Assembly (NCBI RefSeq): GCF_946479965.1
Contig: NZ_CAMLHX010000050.1
Coordinates: forward strand, 1 to 31,563
Length of the DNA stretch: 31,563 nt
Direction of reading: 5' to 3'
From: an uncultured Mucilaginibacter sp.
GTDB taxonomy: Bacteria > Bacteroidota > Bacteroidia > Sphingobacteriales > Sphingobacteriaceae
This document shows positions 25,101-31,563 of the stretch, piece by piece. Made by a program: the position numbers and the translations under genes. Position 1 is the stretch's first letter. Each line of letters starts with the position of its first letter. Below the pieces are notes generated by a model. That model had not been told where the DNA came from, ran no database searches, and saw only the letters and a program-made list of their open reading frames with translations.

Positions 25101-27608
25101 ATGAACATGAATAAATCAATACTTTTTATACTTTTAACTACATTGTTTTGTTGGGCATATACTCCCGGGCACGCCCAATCTCTCCCCCAAAACTTGTCAA
25201 GTCTCAATGTCGACGAATTGTCCGACGCTCAGATAAAGCAACTAATGCAGCAGGCACAGTCATCGGGTTTAAGTGATGCACAGTTATTGCAGATGGCTCA
25301 AAGCAGAAATATGCCTGCTGCGCAAATACAACGCTTGCAAACCCGCATAGCTGATATTCGCCGTAAAGACGGATCTTCAGGTAATCAGAACACTAATAGT
25401 GGCGATACCATATTACAATCCCGGGGTAGAAGTTATAGACAGGACACTTCGGAAAACTCAAACTCAGGAAAGTCTGGTGATATTTTTTCCACACTACGAC
25501 CTCAGATATTTGGTTCCTCTTTGTTCAGAAACAGTAGTGCAAAAACATTCGAGCCTAATTTAAGAATTGCAACTCCGGTAAATTATATCGTTGGGCCCGA
25601 CGATGTTTTACAAATTAATGTGTATGGGAACTCTTTAGCTAATTGGAAGCTTACGGTGTCTCCTGAGGGTAAAATTAACATACCCGGTATTGGTACTGTT
25701 AACGTGGCAGGCAAAACTATTGAAACGGCTACGGCAATGATAAAGCGTACCTTGGCGGCTAACAGGTATGCTATTGGTAGGGGAACAGAAGTAGAAGTAA
25801 ATTTAGGCGATATACGTAGTATAAAGGTTATGTTACAAGGCCAGGTATTACGCCCTGGTACATACACAGTATCATCCTTGTCAACGGTATTTAATGCCTT
25901 GTATGCTGCTGGTGGCCCGAGCGATATAGGGTCATTTAGAGATATTGAGTTAATAAGAGATAATAAAATTATACGCCACCTTGATTTATATGACTTTTTG
26001 GTGAAAGGCAGCCAGAAAGATAATATTGGACTTAAAGATCAGGATGTTATTCGCGTTCCAACATACCGTTTACGCGTTGAATTGAAGGGAGAGGTGAAAA
26101 TCCCGGCGATATTTGAAATGAAATCGGGCGAATCTTTACAAGATCTAATAGATTTTAGTGGCGGATTTACTGACGAAGCATATACGGCACGGATCAAGAT
26201 AAATCAGGTATCAGATCAACAGCGTAGAATAACAGACGTTGTGGAGGCCGATTTTAAAACTTATTCGCCTTTACGCGGAGATAAATTCGTTGTTGAACGT
26301 ATACTTGACCGCTTTGAGAACCGCGTAATTATCAAAGGGGCTGTTTTTCATCCCGGCGAATTTGAATTGCAAAAAGGACTTACTGTTTCGCAACTAATTA
26401 AGAATGCGGGCGGGTTAAAGGAAGACGCTTTTACCGGGCGCGCCAGCATTATAAGACTTAACCCGGATAATACCACACAGCATATATCTTTTAATTTACA
26501 AGATGTTATATCAAAAGCTAGCGCTGATATTTTACTGCAACGAGAGGATAGTGTTACGGTATCTTCGTTGTTTGAGTTAAGGGATAAATATAAAGTTACG
26601 ATAAAAGGCGAAGTAAGACATGCTGGTGAATTCGTGTATGCAGATAGCATGAAAGTTGCCGACCTTATTGTTAAAGCAGGTGGGTTTTCAGAGGGCGCCA
26701 GCGCCAAACGCATAGAAGTTTCGCGACGTGTGTTTGATAGCGATCCACGAGTTATAAATAGTGATGTAGCACAAGTTTTTAGCGTAGATGTTAGTGGCCG
26801 ACTACAGGAAAATGGGTTGGGTTTTACGCTCAAACCTTTTGATATAGTCTCGATATACAGTTTGCCCGGTTACGAAACACAAAAGACCGTGAAAGTGGAG
26901 GGCGAAGTAATATACCCCGGTCCTTATACAATAAAGAAAAAAAACGAGAAAATATCTGATATTCTTGCACGGGCCGGTGGTTTAACAATGTCTGCTGACA
27001 TAGATGGCAGTAGTTTAAAACGCGATAATGCCGCGGTGCTCGGTGTAGATAGGAGCAAAACCGATACAAACGCGTTAAATAACGAACGAAATGCACGTTT
27101 ACGACAATTTCAAAGAACCTACTCTGCTAAAGATAAAGACTCACTTAATGTCGACACATCTCAACTAAGGAACAATTACATTGGAATTAACCTGAGACGC
27201 ATATTAGAAAAACCAGGCACCGGCGACGATATTATATTAGAAAATGGTGATGTTCTTCGGATTCCAAAAAAGCAGCAGATAGTTAGAGTTAATGGCGAAG
27301 TGCTTTACCCTAGCGCCGTAGTTTATGAAAAAGGCAAATCATTTAAAGGGTATGTCCTTAATTCAGGCGGCTACTCTGCTAAGGCTTTAAAGCGCGGAGC
27401 ATATATTGTTTATGCCAATGGCACAGTTAAAGGTACCCGTAAGTTTTTGTTTTTCAACATTCATCCATCGGTAAAACCTGGTAGCGAAATATACGTGCCC
27501 AAAAAGCTTCCGTCGCCAGCAAATACAGCACAGGTTATTTTAGGTTTTACAACAGGTTTGGCTTCTTTGGGAGCTATTGTTTTGGGCATATTAAGTTTAA
27601 ACAGGTAG
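25101..27608 (+). CDS. Polysaccharide export protein with six SLBB-like repeats (Wza-like)
   Basis: Outer-membrane/periplasmic export channel component. A signal peptide ends at about GHA|QS (25/26), with no lipobox, unlike lipoprotein Wza. Residues 32-90 are a Gln/Ala-rich helical region with repeated SDAQ/AAQ units, then a Ser/Asn-rich linker. The poly_export domain starts near YIVGPDDVLQINVYG (about 160). SLBB-like units begin near residues 235, 323, 407, 497, 595 and 726, each with a G-x-V-x-x-P/A-G-like turn (for example VIIKGAVFHPGEF and VKVEGEVIYPGPY). A hydrophobic segment, FTTGLASLGAIVLGILSL, closes the 835-aa protein and may anchor it. The Wzz gene follows after 21 bases. Confidence 0.92.
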   Translation: MNMNKSILFILLTTLFCWAYTPGHAQSLPQNLSSLNVDELSDAQIKQLMQQAQSSGLSDAQLLQMAQSRNMPAAQIQRLQTRIADIRRKDGSSGNQNTNSGDTILQSRGRSYRQDTSENSNSGKSGDIFSTLRPQIFGSSLFRNSSAKTFEPNLRIATPVNYIVGPDDVLQINVYGNSLANWKLTVSPEGKINIPGIGTVNVAGKTIETATAMIKRTLAANRYAIGRGTEVEVNLGDIRSIKVMLQGQVLRPGTYTVSSLSTVFNALYAAGGPSDIGSFRDIELIRDNKIIRHLDLYDFLVKGSQKDNIGLKDQDVIRVPTYRLRVELKGEVKIPAIFEMKSGESLQDLIDFSGGFTDEAYTARIKINQVSDQQRRITDVVEADFKTYSPLRGDKFVVERILDRFENRVIIKGAVFHPGEFELQKGLTVSQLIKNAGGLKEDAFTGRASIIRLNPDNTTQHISFNLQDVISKASADILLQREDSVTVSSLFELRDKYKVTIKGEVRHAGEFVYADSMKVADLIVKAGGFSEGASAKRIEVSRRVFDSDPRVINSDVAQVFSVDVSGRLQENGLGFTLKPFDIVSIYSLPGYETQKTVKVEGEVIYPGPYTIKKKNEKISDILARAGGLTMSADIDGSSLKRDNAAVLGVDRSKTDTNALNNERNARLRQFQRTYSAKDKDSLNVDTSQLRNNYIGINLRRILEKPGTGDDIILENGDVLRIPKKQQIVRVNGEVLYPSAVVYEKGKSFKGYVLNSGGYSAKALKRGAYIVYANGTVKGTRKFLFFNIHPSVKPGSEIYVPKKLPSPANTAQVILGFTTGLASLGAIVLGILSLNR

Positions 27609-27629
27609 ATAGTTAACCAAGGTTACGCA

Positions 27630-28739
27630 ATGACACAAGTTGATAATGAAGAGACTGACGCTTATTCCGAAAAAATATCAATTCAATTGATGGTTTCAAG
27701 GATAAGGCGATGCTGGAAATATTTACTGTCAAAGCGTATTGCCATATTAATTGCTGTTTTAATTGGCGGGGCAATAGGTTTAACATATTCTTTTATTGAA
27801 AAGCCGGTTTACAAAGCAGAGTTAAGTTTTGCCTTAGAAGATCAACAATCATCAAGCGGTGGATTAAGCACCGCAATGGGTTTGGCCAGCCAGTTTGGTA
27901 TTGATTTAGGCGGCGGGAATGTTGGAGGAGCTTTTTCCGGAGATAATTTATTGATTTTAATGAAATCGCGTTTAATGGTAGAAAACTCTCTGTTGACGAC
28001 GGTAAGCATAAACGGAAAAAATGAAACGCTTGCCGAACTATATATTTCGTCGTCCGGGCTTCGGGAAAAGTGGGAGAATACGCCGAAATTAAAAAGTGTT
28101 TCTTTTTTACCTAATATAGATCGCTCAAAATTTACGTTGCTGCAAGACAGCGTGTTGAAAGTGATATATAAAAACATTATAGACAATCACCTTTCTGTAG
28201 CTAAGATTGATAAAAACCTGAGCATCATAGTTATCGCTGTAAAATCAAAAAACCAATTTTTTTCGAAGTACTTTACTGAAGTTTTGGCAAAAACTGTCTC
28301 TAACTTTTATATAAATACAAAAATTAGAAAGTCGGTTCAAAATGTAAATATACTGCAGCATCAAACAGATTCCGTAAGGCGTGAGCTTAATGCAGCAATC
28401 GGGGGGGTAGCTTCGTCAGTTGATGTAAATCCTAATGCCAACCCTGCTTTACAGATATTACGAGTCCCGTCGCAACGAAGACAGGTTGACGTACAGGCAA
28501 ATCAGGCAATTCTGACCCAGTTAGTTGCCAATCTTGAATTATCTAAAGTTTCTTTAAGAAAAGAGACGCCGCTTATACAAGTTATTGACAGGCCGATTTT
28601 ACCACTTGAAAAGGAAGTCCCCGGTAAAATATCTTCAACGCTGGTGGGATCTATTTTATCTGTTATTCTTTTGTTAGTTTATTTTGTAGCTAGAGAGCTA
28701 AGTGCTGTTTTTTTTAAAATCGAAAATAATGAGCTTTAG
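27630..28739 (+). CDS. Wzz-domain chain-length determinant, no kinase domain
   Basis: Inner-membrane polysaccharide copolymerase controlling polymer length or export. A cytoplasmic N-terminus precedes TM1 (AILIAVLIGGAIGLTYSFI, about residues 38-56), then the Wzz start KPVYKAELSFALE. The periplasmic part ends at LPLEKEVPGKISS, a proline-containing motif before TM2 (VGSILSVILLLVYFVA). At 369 aa it stops soon after TM2, so it lacks the Walker motifs and Tyr tail of Wzc-type autokinases; any partner kinase must be elsewhere. Gly-rich QFGIDLGGGNVGGAFSG follows the first periplasmic strands. It sits between the export protein and the nonulosonate genes. Confidence 0.88.
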   Translation: MTQVDNEETDAYSEKISIQLMVSRIRRCWKYLLSKRIAILIAVLIGGAIGLTYSFIEKPVYKAELSFALEDQQSSSGGLSTAMGLASQFGIDLGGGNVGGAFSGDNLLILMKSRLMVENSLLTTVSINGKNETLAELYISSSGLREKWENTPKLKSVSFLPNIDRSKFTLLQDSVLKVIYKNIIDNHLSVAKIDKNLSIIVIAVKSKNQFFSKYFTEVLAKTVSNFYINTKIRKSVQNVNILQHQTDSVRRELNAAIGGVASSVDVNPNANPALQILRVPSQRRQVDVQANQAILTQLVANLELSKVSLRKETPLIQVIDRPILPLEKEVPGKISSTLVGSILSVILLLVYFVARELSAVFFKIENNEL

Positions 28740-28756
28740 AGCGTAAGTCAGCATTG

Positions 28757-29497
28757 ATGAATATAATAGCAATCGTACAGGCTCGGATGGGGTCAAGCAG
28801 ACTACCTAATAAAACACTTTCATTATTGGCGGGCAAGCCATTAATATGGCATGTTTTTAACAGGATATCATATAGTAAAAAAATAACTAAGGCTATTTTA
28901 GCAACCACGGTTAATCCAAAAGATGAAGTGCTAATTGATTGGGCCAATAGAAATGAAATAGACGCTTTTAGAGGAAGTGAGGATAATGTATTGGAAAGAT
29001 TTTATCTTGCGGCTAAACCATATAACCCTGATCTTATAGTGAGGGTAACGGCTGATGATCCGTTTAAAGATCCTTTTGTAATAGATAAGGTAATAACATA
29101 TTGCGTCCAAGAGGGCTTGGATTTTGCTTGCAACAATAATCCACCCACATTCCCCGAAGGGTTAGATACCGAAGTTTTTAAATTTAAGGCACTTGAACTG
29201 GCTTATAATAAGTCAGCAAGTGATTTTGAAAAAGAACATGTAACGCAATTTTTTTATCGAAATCCCGACTTGATATCGCAGGGAAACGTTAAAAGCGAAA
29301 GCGATAAATCATGGTTGAGATGGACTATTGATAAGGAGATAGATTTGCAGATGGCCCGAATAATTTACGACAATTTATATAAAGAGGGCGATATCTTTAA
29401 TTATCAGGACATTCTTAATTTTCTTGATAATAATGAAGATGTTGCCAAAATGAATCTGCTTGTTGAAAGAAGCGAAATGTATAAAAATATTGAATAA
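28757..29497 (+). CDS. SpsF-like cytidylyltransferase
   Basis: Nucleotidyltransferase of the CMP-sugar synthetase/SpsF family, expected to activate an acidic sugar with CTP. IIAIVQARMGSSRLPNKTL near the N-terminus is the signature. ATTVNPKDE and FRGSEDNVLERFYLAA follow, and RVTADDPFKDP contains the metal-binding Asp residues. The PEGLDTEVF block is typical of SpsF. ATG 28757 (246 aa) is preferred over a TTG one codon earlier. The stop overlaps the next ATG by one base, so translation is coupled. With an aminotransferase and a NeuB-type enzyme downstream, a role in nonulosonate activation is likely (inference). Confidence 0.85.
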   Translation: MNIIAIVQARMGSSRLPNKTLSLLAGKPLIWHVFNRISYSKKITKAILATTVNPKDEVLIDWANRNEIDAFRGSEDNVLERFYLAAKPYNPDLIVRVTADDPFKDPFVIDKVITYCVQEGLDFACNNNPPTFPEGLDTEVFKFKALELAYNKSASDFEKEHVTQFFYRNPDLISQGNVKSESDKSWLRWTIDKEIDLQMARIIYDNLYKEGDIFNYQDILNFLDNNEDVAKMNLLVERSEMYKNIE

Positions 29498-30669
29498 TGA
29501 AGAGATTTACCGAATTAGAAAAGAAATACATTATAGAGGTACTTGACAATGAATTTAACACAAGTAAGAATAGTGTTTTTGGCAACAGGTTAGAAGCGGC
29601 TTTTTCAGATTTGTTGGGCGTAGGCTACTCTATCGCTCATGTAAACGGTACAGCAACAATGCATACTGCACTTGCAGCGTTAGGCGTAAAGCCAGGCGAT
29701 GAAGTGATAGTCCCTCCGCTCACCATGTCAAGCACCGCTTTGGCTGTATTGCAAAATGGTTCAGTGCCGGTTTTTGCCGATGTAGATTTGGAGACCTTCA
29801 ATATTTCTGCCGATTCTATTGTTGAAGTTATAACACCAAAAACTAAAGCCATTATAACCGTAGCATTATACGGCCTTTCGCCTGATTATGACGCTATATT
29901 AAAAATTTGCAAAGAGAAAGGTATTTACCTTATTGAAGATAATGCCGAGTGTTTTTTAAGTTATTACAAAGGAAAGATGGTTGGGGCGTTTGGCGATTTT
30001 TCAAGTTTCAGTTTTCAGGCCAGTAAACACTTAACTTGCGGTGAAGGCGGTATGCTATGTACAAATAATGAAGAATTTGCTGATAAAGCACGCAAGTTTA
30101 GCAGCCTTGGATATGCTGGTGTAAGCGCAAAGCAAGGTAAAATAACAAGAAATGATATTCAGGACCCTCAATACAGCCGCCATGTTAGTTTAGGGTTTAA
30201 CTACCGCTTATCAGAGGGAAATGCGGCAATAGCTTTAGGGCAGTTGGAAAGAGCGGATGAGTTGGTGAATAACAGAATAGAAGTTGCCAAAATGTTTGAT
30301 GAAGCAATAAGTGGTTCCACGTTGGTAACCAAACAAGTTACTCCTGTTGACTGTATTAACAGTTACTGGAGCTACAGCATTGTTTTAAACACAGAAAATC
30401 CCGAGACAGATTGGTACAAATTCAGAGATGTGTTTCAGCAAAACGGTGGTGATGGCTTTTATGCAGCCTGGAAACTTTCCTATTTTGAACCATTGTTTTT
30501 AAACGATATACAACATATGCCGGGCGTATGGCAAAAATACAGTAGTGGCTTATGCAAAAATGCCGAGTATTTACAACCACGTATGATACAAATGAAAACC
30601 AATTATTGGGATTTGAGCGAGGCAATGCAGCAGGCGGAAATATTACGCAAAACAATTAATAAATTTTGA
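29497..30669 (+). CDS. DegT/DnrJ/EryC1/StrS-family aminotransferase
   Basis: PLP-dependent aminotransferase acting on a keto-sugar, usually a nucleotide-linked one. HVNGTATMHTALAALGVKPG and VIVPPLTMSSTALAVL are the cofactor-binding blocks, DVDLETFNI follows, and IEDNAEC holds the PLP-ring Asp. The internal-aldimine lysine is Lys177 in SFQASKHLTCGEGG. FNYRLSEGNAAIALGQL is the C-terminal family block. Length (390 aa) is standard. It begins on the last base of the SpsF-like stop, so the two are strongly coupled. The exact amino sugar is unknown. Confidence 0.92.
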   Translation: MKRFTELEKKYIIEVLDNEFNTSKNSVFGNRLEAAFSDLLGVGYSIAHVNGTATMHTALAALGVKPGDEVIVPPLTMSSTALAVLQNGSVPVFADVDLETFNISADSIVEVITPKTKAIITVALYGLSPDYDAILKICKEKGIYLIEDNAECFLSYYKGKMVGAFGDFSSFSFQASKHLTCGEGGMLCTNNEEFADKARKFSSLGYAGVSAKQGKITRNDIQDPQYSRHVSLGFNYRLSEGNAAIALGQLERADELVNNRIEVAKMFDEAISGSTLVTKQVTPVDCINSYWSYSIVLNTENPETDWYKFRDVFQQNGGDGFYAAWKLSYFEPLFLNDIQHMPGVWQKYSSGLCKNAEYLQPRMIQMKTNYWDLSEAMQQAEILRKTINKF

Positions 30670-30679
30670 TAACATAGTT

Positions 30680-31420
30680 ATGGCGTTTGAATGGTTGAAT
30701 ATTGATCCTAAAGAATTGCATTATCATATTGACCAATATGATAATCCCAAACAATATACAAAAGAATTGTTGCTCCTTTTTAAGGAGTGGGGATTGGGAT
30801 TCGGTATGTCAACAAAAGTGCTGGATTTGGGTTGTGGTGGCGGAGCTGTTACTAATTCGTTTGCAGAAATGTATCCCGAAGTGGATTTTACCGGAATTGA
30901 TATTAATAAAGACTATGTTTCTATAGCAAATGCCCATGAGTCTGTAAATTCAAATTTTGAAGTAATTGACATGTATTCAGATAAAGAGATGGGCACTTTA
31001 AAAAATTATGATGGTTTGATGAGTTTTCAAACCTTGTCATGGTTACCCAATTATGATCGGTTTTTAAAATTGCTAAGCATATTAGATGTGGAGTGGAGTT
31101 TAATTACTTCTTTGTTTTACGATGGTCCTGTTGATGCAGAAATAAAGATAAAAGACTATTCAAGGAAAATGGGAGATGTAAACTACCGTGAGTCGTTTTA
31201 TAACATTTATTCATTAGACATTTTAAAAATAAAACTGGAACAATTAGGCTACAATTTAATTGAAGCGCGGCCTTTTGATCTGGGTTTCGATATTCCTAAA
31301 CCTGAAGACAAAGGAATGTCCACTTATACAGAAAATACAATTGATAACAAACGTATTCAAATTAGCGGGCCGGTATTAATGAACTGGTATACTTTATTAA
31401 TTTCAAAAAAACATGAATAA
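30680..31420 (+). CDS. Class I SAM-dependent methyltransferase
   Basis: Methyltransferase with SAM-binding motif I VLDLGCGGG at residues 47-55, the acidic residue of motif II in FTGIDINKDY, and later FQTLSWLPNYDRFL. Length is 246 aa with no membrane segments. It lies between the aminotransferase and the NeuB-type gene, and its last 8 bases overlap the latter's start, so it is part of this operon. It may methylate a nonulosonate or another glycan intermediate on O or N (inference). Substrate cannot be read from sequence. Confidence 0.85.
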   Translation: MAFEWLNIDPKELHYHIDQYDNPKQYTKELLLLFKEWGLGFGMSTKVLDLGCGGGAVTNSFAEMYPEVDFTGIDINKDYVSIANAHESVNSNFEVIDMYSDKEMGTLKNYDGLMSFQTLSWLPNYDRFLKLLSILDVEWSLITSLFYDGPVDAEIKIKDYSRKMGDVNYRESFYNIYSLDILKIKLEQLGYNLIEARPFDLGFDIPKPEDKGMSTYTENTIDNKRIQISGPVLMNWYTLLISKKHE

Positions 31421-31563
31421 ATCATTTTCAAAAGAGATCAAAATTGGTGATTGTTTAGTAGGAGATAATCATCCGTCATATATTATTGCAGAAATAGGGG
31501 CTAATTTTGACCACAGTTTAACCAAGGCGAAAGAATTATGCTCTGCGGCTAAGGAAGCCGGAG
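31413..31563 (+). CDS. NeuB/SpsE-family nonulosonate synthase, 3'-truncated by window edge
   Basis: The first 50 codons of a new gene, starting at ATG 31413 and overlapping the methyltransferase stop by 8 bases. Visible sequence includes IKIGDCLVGD, then YIIAEIGANFDHS and LTKAKELCSAAKEAG, which match the opening strand and helix of N-acetylneuraminate/pseudaminate synthases (condense phosphoenolpyruvate with an amino sugar). The usual N-H-x-G after IAEIG is N-F-D-H here. The identity is well supported for so short a piece, but the sugar made (sialic, legionaminic, pseudaminic or other) is unknown. Confidence 0.8.
   Translation, partial: MNKSFSKEIKIGDCLVGDNHPSYIIAEIGANFDHSLTKAKELCSAAKEAG

Noticed and set aside
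26348..27096. Long - strand open frames inside the export protein gene
   Set aside because: Antisense to conserved SLBB repeats with no motif or independent upstream signal.
28754..28756. TTG start one codon before the SpsF-like ATG
   Set aside because: ATG 28757 is adjacent and fits the family N-terminus (MNIIAIVQAR).

Overview
The window is one long surface-polysaccharide (exopolysaccharide or capsule) biosynthesis and export region. It most likely comes from a Bacteroidota bacterium of the Sphingobacteriaceae type (Mucilaginibacter/Pedobacter-like). That placement is inferred from the AT-rich sequence, the scarcity of Shine-Dalgarno sites, repeated TAnnTTTG-type -7 boxes upstream of genes, paired Wzi-family outer-membrane proteins, a multi-SLBB export protein and separate cysC/cysD/cysN genes. 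It has not been tested by any search. Nearly all genes lie on the + strand; the one clear exception is a cation/proton antiporter.

Layout. (1) 3-5897: a 5'-truncated GT4 glycosyltransferase, a CgeB-like putative glycosyltransferase, an NAD-dependent sugar epimerase of the dTDP-L-rhamnose 4-epimerase type, a GT2 glycosyltransferase, a Gfo/Idh/MocA oxidoreductase, and a TIM-barrel/aldo-keto-reductase-like protein of unknown role. (2) 5964-11532: nucleotide-sugar supply, gmd-fcl (GDP-L-fucose) and rfbB-C-D-A (dTDP-L-rhamnose), closed by a strong intrinsic terminator. (3) 11835-15225: two tandem Wzi-like outer-membrane beta-barrel proteins. (4) 15378-18199: cysC-cysD-cysN, making APS and PAPS, closed by a GC-rich terminator. 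(5) 18249-20141: a convergent CPA2 antiporter (- strand) and a divergent Rrf2-family regulator. (6) 20342-25011: an animal-type UDP-glucose 6-dehydrogenase, a polyprenyl-phosphate sugar-1-phosphate transferase (initiating enzyme), and a UDP-N-acetylhexosamine 6-dehydrogenase. (7) 25101-28739: a Wza-like export protein with six SLBB-like repeats, and a Wzz-type chain-length determinant without a kinase domain. (8) 28757 to the right edge: an SpsF-like cytidylyltransferase, a DegT-family aminotransferase, a methyltransferase, and the first 50 codons of a NeuB/SpsE-type nonulosonate synthase cut by the window edge.

How it fits together (inference): the initiating transferase loads the first sugar phosphate on undecaprenyl phosphate. 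Glycosyltransferases then add residues drawn from GDP-Fuc, dTDP-Rha (possibly dTDP-6-deoxy-Tal), UDP-uronic acids and perhaps a CMP-nonulosonate. Wzz and the SLBB protein support length control and export, and the Wzi pair may anchor polymer at the outer membrane. PAPS from cysCDN could feed polymer sulfation, but no sulfotransferase is visible. Wzx flippase, Wzy polymerase and tyrosine kinase are also not in this window. I saw no tRNA, rRNA, CRISPR, insertion sequence or phage gene.
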